The notes under the pieces were generated by a model that was not told the origin of the DNA, searched no databases, and worked only from the letters and a program-made list of their open reading frames with translations. Of a DNA stretch of 64,000 nucleotides, positions 34,026-40,947 are shown in pieces (position 1 is the first letter of the stretch; every line of letters starts with the position of its first letter). The translations under genes were made by a program, and so were the position numbers. Source of the DNA: Pseudomonadota bacterium (GTDB lineage Bacteria > Cyanobacteriota > Vampirovibrionia > Obscuribacterales > Obscuribacteraceae); contig JAJPGY010000040.1 of NCBI GenBank assembly GCA_021325555.1, forward strand, positions 124,001 to 188,000, written 5' to 3'.

Positions 34026-35255
34026 TCAGATGAGGCTGGTGCGCTTGCGCGTCTCCTTCGGGCTGACGCGCAGCCGGTTGACGCCGAGCGACACCAGGTG
34101 GCGCTCCAGGAGCTCGAAGAAGCGGGCCCGCTCTTCGCCGCGAATGACGGCCAGATGGTGCGCCTCGGCCAGGCTGACCGGATAGCCTTTGCCCTTGGCC
34201 ACCTGCGCGGCCGTGACGGCCAGGGCCAGATCGCGCGCCGGCGGGTCGTCGGCCAGCCAGCGGGGAAACTCCAGGCGCGCCACCTCGAAGCCGACGTTGA
34301 GGTAGCAGAAGCAGGCGCGCAGATGGGAGGGCAGCGAGCGCGCCGCGCTGGCCCCCGCGGCGAAGGCGGCTGTGCGGGAGCCCGGAGGCAGCAGCGCCGA
34401 GAGAAGCTGGCGGTCGGAGAGCGGCCATATGGTCGAGCAGGGGAAATCCTCCTCATTGAGGCTCCCGCACAGCTCCCGGCAATGGCTCGTCTGGTAGGGG
34501 CAGACGCAGACGCGCAGGTCGTTTACCAGGTCGGCGCTTCTGCTGTGGCTGAGATAGCCGATAAGCGGGAGGCGGGCCTCGCGCAGGCTCTCGAAGACCG
34601 CCACCACCCGCTGCCTGTGCGTCTCCTGATAAGCGTCGCTCATCTTCTCCACCGACCAGGAGATAAGCGATCCGTCCAGGAACGCCACCACCGGCAGCCC
34701 CCTGTCCCGGCGAGCCAGCGCCAGCGACGCCAGCGTCTCCAGCTCGAGCAGATTTCTCTCCAGGGAGACGTACAGCTCGTCTATATGCACGCGGCGCCGG
34801 TCGACAAGCGGGTAAAGATCTTCGGGCCGGTGATAGAGCCTGGGCGTGGATTCCAGCAGCGGCGGGAACCCGCCGCCGTAGGAGATGACGGCGGTGCCTA
34901 CGTTGAGCAGGTAGCAGTTGTGGATTTCGTGATGGCTCGGCATGATCTGCGAGCCGTCGGCAGCCACCACGGTCACCGGCTCGCCGGCGGGCGCGACGGC
35001 AAAACTCGACCCGAAGGGCTCGATCGGCAACGCCACCGGCCAGAGCACCCAGGGGAGATTCTGCTCGAGGGTCGAGCGCGTGCCGTCAGGGTCAGCGGCG
35101 GCCCTTTCGTAGGCGGCCAGCGCGGCAGCGAAGGTCGCTTCCTGCGCCCGCAGATCGGTCAGGCTTTCCCTGCCCACCTGATCGACCTGCGCCACCAGCT
35201 TTTGAAAGTCCAGCAAAACGCCGTCTCCTACTTCTCCGAAACCGAAAGAGGGCAT
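34026..35255 (-). CDS. nurA: NurA domain nuclease
   Basis: The 409-residue product matches NurA, a 5'-3' nuclease that usually works with the HerA translocase in resecting DNA ends in archaea and some bacteria. Motifs include VVAADGSQIMPSHHE (first metal-binding Asp), VVAFLDGSLISW (second Asp), and the C-terminal GYPVSLAEAHHLAVIRGEER segment that closes the domain. No HerA gene is in the window. The start overlaps the end of the GGDEF/pseudokinase gene by 28 bases, a tight operon link. Confidence 0.82.
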   Translation of the reverse strand: MPSFGFGEVGDGVLLDFQKLVAQVDQVGRESLTDLRAQEATFAAALAAYERAAADPDGTRSTLEQNLPWVLWPVALPIEPFGSSFAVAPAGEPVTVVAADGSQIMPSHHEIHNCYLLNVGTAVISYGGGFPPLLESTPRLYHRPEDLYPLVDRRRVHIDELYVSLERNLLELETLASLALARRDRGLPVVAFLDGSLISWSVEKMSDAYQETHRQRVVAVFESLREARLPLIGYLSHSRSADLVNDLRVCVCPYQTSHCRELCGSLNEEDFPCSTIWPLSDRQLLSALLPPGSRTAAFAAGASAARSLPSHLRACFCYLNVGFEVARLEFPRWLADDPPARDLALAVTAAQVAKGKGYPVSLAEAHHLAVIRGEERARFFELLERHLVSLGVNRLRVSPKETRKRTSLI

Positions 35256-36631
35256 GCCGTGGCGTCGACGGGACCGAGCTTCTCGGATGCGGAGATCTCC
35301 TTGAGCGCCGAGCGGATCTTGTAGACGGTGTTCAGTTCGGCCGGCAGCGGCCCTTTCGCCAGGGTCGAGAAAAGGCGGGCCAGGGGTTCGACCTGACGGT
35401 CAGCCTGCCGCAGCAGGTCGCCCAGCACGGTGCCCAGGCTGCGTATCACCGGGTCGTAGGCGGCGATCGGCCTGCCCTGGGCCACCGCCTGCAGATCCTC
35501 GCCCGTCATCTCGACGGCGTAGCACCAGGACGGAAAGAGAAAGGGGAGCTCGAAGTCGGTGAGCACCAGGCGCGAGCCGGGCTCGACCGTCACCATCTCC
35601 GGCGACAGCGGCGGCGGCACCACCGGCGGCATCAATCCCTGCAGGTAGATCAAGCTGTTGCACAGCTGCATACCCCAGTCGACCACCCGGGAAACTTTCA
35701 GCAGCGGATTTTCGCTCAGGTAGCCGGAGAGGCATTCGGCGCCGGTCACGTTTCTTACCAGGTAGAGGGTTCTCGCCTCCCGGAGATGGTAGTCCGACAC
35801 CGCCGCCAGACCGGGGTGGTCGATGGACTGCAGGACCCGGGCGCGGCGCAGGATCAGGTCCACCATCTCCGCACCAAATGTAATACCACTAGCGGCCGGT
35901 TCGATCGCCTTGATTTTGACCGCTCTCTCCCCGGCCCACAGATCGACGGCCGTGAAGGTCACCACGTACAATCGCTCGCCGGCGGCAGCTTCGCCGGCGA
36001 CCTCCATCCGGCCGTAACGCCCGGCCCAGGTCGAGAAGGTGCCGCCTGACGCCACCCCCGCCCCGGCCCTCAGCTGAGATGCCGGGCCCGGCTGGTCTAC
36101 CCGAGCCAGGCTCCCTTGCTCGTCGACCTTGTAGCCGATGCTGGCCAGCATGGCTTCGGGATCGCTGGGAAAGCTCGCGGAATCGGCAACGCGAAACGAG
36201 CAGCTGGCGTGCAGCGGCTTGTGCTTGTAGTGAATCTTCGCGGAGGCGATCGATTTGGCAAGCCGCTCCAGGGCTTTGCCAGCCTGCTCGCCTGCGGTCT
36301 CGGGCATGATAATGAGATAGGACCCCGGCTCGGGGATGCACAGCCGGTCCGCGCCCCTTATGCCGTTCAGGCAGAGATCGCGCCCGAGGGCGCTCAGTTG
36401 CTCGGCAGCCGGCTGCCCGAGAGAGCGCCGCACCTCGGCGTGCTCCAGGATATCCAGGGCGGCCAGGGCGAAATCACTGCCGAACCTGGCCTTGCGCTGG
36501 CTGTACTTGGACAGCTGCTGGCGGAACTGGGAGACGGTGAGAGCGGCCGGCTTTTTCCGCGAGGCGGCAGGAGCTTTCCCGCCCCGTTTGCCTGCGGAAT
36601 GACGCCTTTCCAGCGGCCGCTCGCCTTCCAT
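35228..36631 (-). CDS. Degenerate GGDEF domain fused to a pseudokinase domain
   Basis: The 467-residue product has a basic Ala/Lys-rich N terminus, a GGDEF-like fold at about 31-175 and a kinase-like fold at about 215-440. In the GGDEF-like part the catalytic loop is replaced (RGADRLCIPEPGSYLIIMPE), so it should not make c-di-GMP. In the kinase-like part the ATP lysine region is kept (AVKIK, Lys 239) and the hinge region is recognisable (LYLVRNVTGAECL). The HRD-x-KPxN loop reads PPPLSPEMV, without the catalytic Asp, and DFG reads DFE (359-361). Probably a signalling scaffold. The ATG at 36631 has GGAG ten bases upstream. It overlaps nurA. Confidence 0.75.
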   Translation of the reverse strand: MEGERPLERRHSAGKRGGKAPAASRKKPAALTVSQFRQQLSKYSQRKARFGSDFALAALDILEHAEVRRSLGQPAAEQLSALGRDLCLNGIRGADRLCIPEPGSYLIIMPETAGEQAGKALERLAKSIASAKIHYKHKPLHASCSFRVADSASFPSDPEAMLASIGYKVDEQGSLARVDQPGPASQLRAGAGVASGGTFSTWAGRYGRMEVAGEAAAGERLYVVTFTAVDLWAGERAVKIKAIEPAASGITFGAEMVDLILRRARVLQSIDHPGLAAVSDYHLREARTLYLVRNVTGAECLSGYLSENPLLKVSRVVDWGMQLCNSLIYLQGLMPPVVPPPLSPEMVTVEPGSRLVLTDFELPFLFPSWCYAVEMTGEDLQAVAQGRPIAAYDPVIRSLGTVLGDLLRQADRQVEPLARLFSTLAKGPLPAELNTVYKIRSALKEISASEKLGPVDATACPLSVSEK

Positions 36632-36689
36632 TGATGTGGTGCTCCGCCCGTTGACCGGTTGCCTGCCGCTCGCCGCCCCCGCAGTTCGT

Positions 36690-36699
36690 ATGATATCAT
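36690..36699. promoter_or_regulatory. 10-bp palindrome in the pseudokinase/XRE divergent spacer
   Basis: ATGATATCAT is a perfect palindrome ten bases before the ATG of the XRE-type gene, and overlaps a TATGAT. It shares the GATATC core with 33508-33519 and could be an autoregulatory site. Confidence 0.4.
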
Positions 36700-36708
36700 C
36701 GGGGATCG

Positions 36709-37155
36709 ATGAGACAGACAAAGCCGTTACCGCAAACGCTGCAACTGGCTCCCACACTGGCCAGGCGAGTGCATCAGCTGCGAGAGTTCCGCAACATGAC
36801 CGTGCGCGATCTGGCGAGGTGGTCTCGCTTCACGGCGGCGCGAATTGAGGACATCGAAGCGGGGCTCGAGACGTGGCTGTCGGCAACGGATCGGCAGCTT
36901 CTGGCCAAGGCGCTTGCCGTGGAGCCGGCGCTCCTGCACGAGGTGGAGGCCCGCTCCGGGCTCGAGACCACCAGGGAGCAGCAGGCTCAGGCTCAATATC
37001 TGTCCCGGGCCGTCCTCGAGGGCGCCCGCGATCTCCCGTGCCCGCGCTGCGGTTACACGCTCAAGTGCAGCGTGCAGGAAGGGTTCGACATCGAAGGCCA
37101 ACCAATCCGCTTCGCCAAGGCTTTCTGCCTGAAGTGCCCTTACGTGCTGCGCTGA
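36709..37155 (+). CDS. XRE-type HTH regulator with C-terminal zinc-ribbon-like region
   Basis: The 148-residue product has an N-terminal helix-turn-helix region of the Cro/XRE type (RVHQLREFRNMTVRDLARWS, RFTAARIEDIEAGLETWLS, LAKALAVEPALLHEV). A linker leads to a C-terminal part with two Cys pairs, CPRCGY and CLKCPY, about 25 residues apart, likely binding zinc. It probably binds DNA, with the zinc element mediating contacts or sensing. GGGG lies four bases before the ATG. It is divergent from the pseudokinase-nurA operon and convergent with the Clp-N gene. Confidence 0.82.
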   Translation: MRQTKPLPQTLQLAPTLARRVHQLREFRNMTVRDLARWSRFTAARIEDIEAGLETWLSATDRQLLAKALAVEPALLHEVEARSGLETTREQQAQAQYLSRAVLEGARDLPCPRCGYTLKCSVQEGFDIEGQPIRFAKAFCLKCPYVLR

Positions 37156-37173
37156 CCGCGGCCTGGGGACCGC

Positions 37174-38262
37174 TCAGGCGGAGAGCGAACGGCCTGTGAA
37201 GCACTGCTGGATAGTCTCTTCCAGGCGGGTTTTCAGCTTGTCCAGCCGCTGGGAGATCTCCAGGCGCCGCTTCTGCAGGGTCATGAGCTGCTTGCGGCGA
37301 TGATCGACCATCGCCTCGTCGAAAAGCTCGTGGATGGCCATCTCCTCGCTGTGAGCCCACCAGAGATCCTCGATGACACTACCGATGAGATCATGCTCGG
37401 CTTCGTTCAACACCTGCTCGAACAGCCTGTACTCGTTGCTCCACAGGTATTCGACAGTCGCCCGCACCTCCAGGCGCAGGTGCTGCGCGCTGGTGGATAC
37501 GATGGTCGCCGTTATCTCGCGGTCCAGCGGCCCCGTGCGCTCCTCCATCTTGCGCAAGCTCTCCTGCAGGAGATGCCGCTGGAAAGCCACCTGCGTGCAC
37601 AGGAGATCCGGCATGTAACCGAGGAAGACCATGTAGACAATCTGCTTGCGATCGGGCAGCTTGCGCAGCTGCGTGCCGCTCCTGACGGAAAGATTCTCCA
37701 GAGCGCGCACGGCGTCCAGGTTGTGGTCGATCAGATCGCTCAGCCCGCGCACCAGCGCCGCTCGCAGCGAGGGAGCAGCCTGCCTTGCCGAGTACTGGCG
37801 AGCCATGAGGAACATGATCTGGCGGCGCAGGAAGCCCAGGTTGGAGCCCAGCTCCTCGAGAATCCTCGCGGCGGCGCCGCCGGTGACGTCGGCGATCGCA
37901 AGCAGGATATGCTCGGGCAGCACCTCCTTGTGCCCGAAATAACGGCTCTGATCGCGGGCCCTGCCTATGGTCTCGATAGCCGCGTCGCTGAAAACCAGCT
38001 CGTGCTCCGGCTCGACGATACCCGGCGTCTCGGGCTGCGGCGCGCTCGTCTCCATACCGGGCGTCAGCCGCTCCATCTCCGCCAGCACCTTCTGCGGGCT
38101 AACCCCCATCGAGCAGAGGACCTGCGCCGCAATGCCGTCCTCATCCCGGCTGAGCGCGAGCAGGATGTCGTCCGTGCCGAGTACCTGGCCTTTCAGGCGC
38201 CGGCATTCGGCTTTGGCCGCTTCGATGACCTTCAGTGCCGCCTCGCTGAATCCCTTTAGCAT
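37174..38262 (-). CDS. Clp N-terminal repeat protein lacking the AAA+ ATPase
   Basis: The 362-residue product begins with two Clp-N repeats of the ClpA/ClpC type (FSEAALKVIEAAKAECRRLK, VLGTDDILLALSRDEDGIAA; then FSDAAIETIGRARDQSRYFG, EVLPEHILLAIADVTGGAA). In ClpC these bind adaptors and substrates. No Walker A/B or AAA+ domain follows; instead there is a long helical region of about 200 residues (EERTGPLDREITATIV, EHDLIGSVIEDLWWAHSEEM, KKRRLEISQRLDKLKTRLEE as coiled coil). It may be an adaptor or decoy for a Clp machine. GGGGTGG lies three bases before the ATG at 38262. Confidence 0.82.
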   Translation of the reverse strand: MLKGFSEAALKVIEAAKAECRRLKGQVLGTDDILLALSRDEDGIAAQVLCSMGVSPQKVLAEMERLTPGMETSAPQPETPGIVEPEHELVFSDAAIETIGRARDQSRYFGHKEVLPEHILLAIADVTGGAAARILEELGSNLGFLRRQIMFLMARQYSARQAAPSLRAALVRGLSDLIDHNLDAVRALENLSVRSGTQLRKLPDRKQIVYMVFLGYMPDLLCTQVAFQRHLLQESLRKMEERTGPLDREITATIVSTSAQHLRLEVRATVEYLWSNEYRLFEQVLNEAEHDLIGSVIEDLWWAHSEEMAIHELFDEAMVDHRRKQLMTLQKRRLEISQRLDKLKTRLEETIQQCFTGRSLSA

Positions 38263-38368
38263 GCGCCACCCCAAATGAGAATACGTTCACCGTCGAGCCG
38301 CTTGCGCCCGGCTGAATCGCATACTACTTCGTTATCTCGCTTACCGCAACATCCGATAGAATTTGAGC

Positions 38369-39265
38369 ATGAAAATCCTGCTTTCCAATGACGACGGAAT
38401 ACACGCGCGCGGGTTGCGCGTCCTGGCCAGGCACCTGGCGCAGGACCCGGACAACGCCGTCTACGTGGTGGCGCCCGACCGCGAGCGCAGCGCCACCGGA
38501 CACGCGCTCACCCTCCACAAGCCGCTGCGGGTGGAGGAGTTCCACATCGACGCCGATGTGAAGGGAGCCTGGTTCACCACCGGCACACCGAGCGACTGCG
38601 TCAAGTTCGCGGTCGGCGCCCTTCTGGACAAACCTCCTTCGGTGATCATCTCCGGCATCAACTCCGGTCCCAACCTGGGCAGCGAGATCCTCTATTCGGG
38701 AACGGTCTCGGCGGCAATGGAAGGGGCGATTCTCGGGCTGCCCAGCATCGCCGTCAGCCTGGTCGGCCGCTCCGGCAAGCACTTCGAGGTGGCGGCCGAT
38801 TTCATCGCCGACCTGGTCAAGATCCTGCCGACAAGCGGCCTGCCCAGTCGAACCCTGCTCAACGTCAACGTCCCCAACCTGCCGGCCGACCAGATAAAAG
38901 GGGTGGCGGTGACCGAGCTGGGCGTAAGGCTCTACAACGACTACTACGAAAAGCGCATGGACCCGCGCGGGAAGGTGTACTACTGGCTGTGCGGGCAGGC
39001 GATCGAGGAGGGCGAGGCCGAGACGACGGACGTGCGGGCCGTGTCGCACGGCTACATCTCGGTGACGCCGGTGACCTTCAACATGACCGATCAGCCGGGG
39101 CTGGTCAGGCTGCGCGAGTGGGGGGAGCTTGCCGCCGTGTCCGGGCAGTGGGCGCACGGGGCCGGCAAGCGCGCTAGCCTGCCGGCAAGCGACGGATCGC
39201 TGCCCGGACAGGCCGCTGCCGGCGAGGAGGTTGATTACCGGCAGGCAGGTCAGGAAACGCTATGA
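38369..39265 (+). CDS. surE: 5'/3'-nucleotidase SurE
   Basis: SurE dephosphorylates nucleoside monophosphates and short polyphosphates, with a stationary-phase or stress role. The metal-binding motif LSNDDGI at the N terminus, APDRERSATGHALTL, FTTGTPSDCVKF and SGINSGPNLGSEILYSGTVSAAMEG are intact. At 298 residues it carries a Ala/Gly/Ser-rich C-terminal tail of about 35 residues beyond the usual length. The ATG at 38369 is preferred over a TTG six bases upstream. The stop overlaps the next start (ATGA), so the two genes are coupled. Confidence 0.95.
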   Translation: MKILLSNDDGIHARGLRVLARHLAQDPDNAVYVVAPDRERSATGHALTLHKPLRVEEFHIDADVKGAWFTTGTPSDCVKFAVGALLDKPPSVIISGINSGPNLGSEILYSGTVSAAMEGAILGLPSIAVSLVGRSGKHFEVAADFIADLVKILPTSGLPSRTLLNVNVPNLPADQIKGVAVTELGVRLYNDYYEKRMDPRGKVYYWLCGQAIEEGEAETTDVRAVSHGYISVTPVTFNMTDQPGLVRLREWGELAAVSGQWAHGAGKRASLPASDGSLPGQAAAGEEVDYRQAGQETL

Positions 39266-39978
39266 CGGTCGTCCGCCGCCCGACCAGGCTGGACGCCGAT
39301 CAGGTCGTGAGGACCTTCTTTGCCGACCCGGACTGGATGTTCAAGACCGGGATCGGGGGCACCGCCAATGCCGTCTGCCTGGTGCTGGCCATCGCCAGCC
39401 CGCTGCTGGCGCCGGTTGTGATCGCCCTCATGTCGCTGGTGTCCGGTTACCTGCTCAAGGTGATCCGCTTCCGGGAGCTTGCCGGCGAAGGCCCGCTGCC
39501 GCCGTGGGAGGGCTGGCTGGAGCTGCTCATCTCCGGGCTGACCTGGCAGGCGATCCAGTTCGGCTGGTACCTGCTGGTGGTTTCGGTGGTCACGGTCAGC
39601 CTGGTTCTGGGCAGCAGCACCGGCATCATCAAGGGCTATCACCCCCAGTTCCCCTCCTGGGTGCTGGCCTGCACGCTTCTGACCGCCGCCTCCTGGACGT
39701 TTATAAGCTTCTTCGCCCGCTATCTCATGGTCAGCTTCGCGGTGGAGGAGCGGATAGGGGCCGGATTTGCGGTAAAGGAGGTGCTTTGCCGGGCGGCCCG
39801 CCGGCCGGGGGACTTCCTCTACGCCTGGCTGCTGTCGATAGGCTTTCAGCTGGCGGCGATCGTCCTGCCGGCCATGACCATCATCGGCGTCTGCCTGATT
39901 CCGTCAACCCTTTTCGTCGCCGACGTCCTGGGCGCCAGCCTGGCCGTCCAGGTCTGGGGGTCGGGCAGACGAGCTTGA
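39262..39978 (+). CDS. DUF4013 multi-helix membrane protein
   Basis: The 238-residue product has about five hydrophobic helices and the DUF4013 features GYLLKVIRFRELAGEGPLPP with the following WEGWLELLISGL motif. The family is widespread and uncharacterised. It starts within the surE stop codon (ATGA). Its function and any link to SurE are unknown. Confidence 0.82.
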   Translation: MTVVRRPTRLDADQVVRTFFADPDWMFKTGIGGTANAVCLVLAIASPLLAPVVIALMSLVSGYLLKVIRFRELAGEGPLPPWEGWLELLISGLTWQAIQFGWYLLVVSVVTVSLVLGSSTGIIKGYHPQFPSWVLACTLLTAASWTFISFFARYLMVSFAVEERIGAGFAVKEVLCRAARRPGDFLYAWLLSIGFQLAAIVLPAMTIIGVCLIPSTLFVADVLGASLAVQVWGSGRRA

Positions 39979-39985
39979 GGGCCGG

Positions 39986-40507
39986 CTACTGCGGCGCGAC
40001 GACCTTCAAGCGCCCGTCGCGCCCGAGAAAGAGGTGGCGGGCGCTTACCGGGATATAAGAGTTGCCCGCCGGCGTCACCACCGGCAGCGAGCTGTTCTGG
40101 CTCACCACACGGGCCAGCCAGCTGCCCAACCGGTCGAAATCGCCCGCGGCGATCTTGAGACCCTGGCGGGCCGCCTCGCAGGCACGGTCGGCGGCGGCCT
40201 GGACCGTCGGCGGCAGCTCCGCGGCCATGGACTGGAGGAACTCGCCGGAGGCCCGGACAGGAGACTCCGGCCCGCCGGCAGCACCGCCCCCGGCCGGCGC
40301 CTGGCGCTCAATCCTCAGCACGTGAGCCTGACCGTGACGGGCGGGGCGGCCCACGCCGAGCACCGACGCCAGCTCCCTGCCGCCGGCTGGGCCCCTGCCG
40401 CCGGCAGCGCCCGGCTGGTCGCCGGCCTGAACCGCCGGCGGCGCCACGGCAAGCAGGCAGAGCACCGCCGCCATCCCCAGCATCGCCGGTCCGATAAACT
40501 TGCCCAC
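39986..40507 (-). CDS. Exported protein of unknown function
   Basis: The 173-residue product starts with a signal peptide (KFIGPAMLGMAAVLCLLAVA, cleavage near AVQA-GD), followed by a Gly/Ala/Pro-rich segment and a helical and then beta-rich C-terminal part (ESPVRASGEFLQSMAAELPP, GNSYIPVSARHLFLGRDGRL). I do not recognise a family. The start is a GTG at 40507 with GGAGG seven bases upstream; a longer open frame exists upstream but without signal. It is convergent with the DUF4013 gene, seven bases away. Confidence 0.7.
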   Translation of the reverse strand: MGKFIGPAMLGMAAVLCLLAVAPPAVQAGDQPGAAGGRGPAGGRELASVLGVGRPARHGQAHVLRIERQAPAGGGAAGGPESPVRASGEFLQSMAAELPPTVQAAADRACEAARQGLKIAAGDFDRLGSWLARVVSQNSSLPVVTPAGNSYIPVSARHLFLGRDGRLKVVAPQ

Positions 40508-40583
40508 GCTGCCGCCTCCAGCCGATTTAATCTCAGTCTGGCAAATTATCCCATGAAGGGTCAGGGTTCCCAAGCGGGCAGGA

Positions 40584-40589
40584 ATTATA
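40584..40589 (-). promoter_or_regulatory. Candidate -10 element for the 39986-40507 gene
   Basis: TATAAT on the minus strand, 76 bases before the GTG start. No clear -35. Confidence 0.25.
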
Positions 40590-40599
40590 TCTTGATAAC

Positions 40600-40821
40600 G
40601 GCGCCGGGCCGTCCGGAGCGATCCGGCGCCCGTGATAAAATCCTATTCATGGGTGCCTGGCCGGTGCGTCAGGCAGTCGCTTATATGGACGATTCTCAGG
40701 ATACAAGCGAATATGGCGGTGCTGACGAACCTCCTCCGAGTCGGGCGTCCGCATTAGGCATATTCGTTCGCTCGCACTATTGCGACTCGGCCACGGCTCA
40801 AACGGCGCGGCCGCTTTTTTT
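40600..40821 (+). ncRNA. Candidate structured leader or small RNA upstream of the CNNM gene
   Basis: The roughly 440-bp stretch between 40508 and the first standard start of the CNNM gene contains several inverted repeats: GGCGCCGG/CCGGCGCC (40600-40607, 40623-40630), CCGAGTCG/CGACTCGG (40736-40743, 40783-40790), and a GCGGCCGC palindrome followed by seven T (40815-40821). TGATAAAAT near 40634 could be a promoter -10. A 61-codon frame from the ATG at 40650 also exists, unlike any protein I know. I cannot match it to a named riboswitch. Confidence 0.35.
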
Positions 40822-40947
40822 GCAGCAGGACTGACGGCAGGAGCAAGGAGGCACGGCCCGGGTGAATGCCGGGCCTGAACGGTTATTTACGAGCTGATTC
40901 TGATTCCGATCCTTATCTTCATCAACGCCTTTTTCGTCGCCTCCGAG

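Noticed and set aside
4012-37900. GCGATCGC octamers (cyanobacterial HIP1-like), for example near 4012, 4927, 6393, 16035, 20425 and 37887
   Set aside because: I noticed about six in 64 kb, only a few times what a GC-rich sequence would give, and not the density typical of HIP1-rich cyanobacteria. Not good evidence of lineage.
40508-40878. Known metal riboswitch (M-box, NiCo, yybP-ykoY) before the CNNM gene
   Set aside because: I looked for the conserved sequence blocks of these classes and found none I could recognise. Only general inverted repeats are present.
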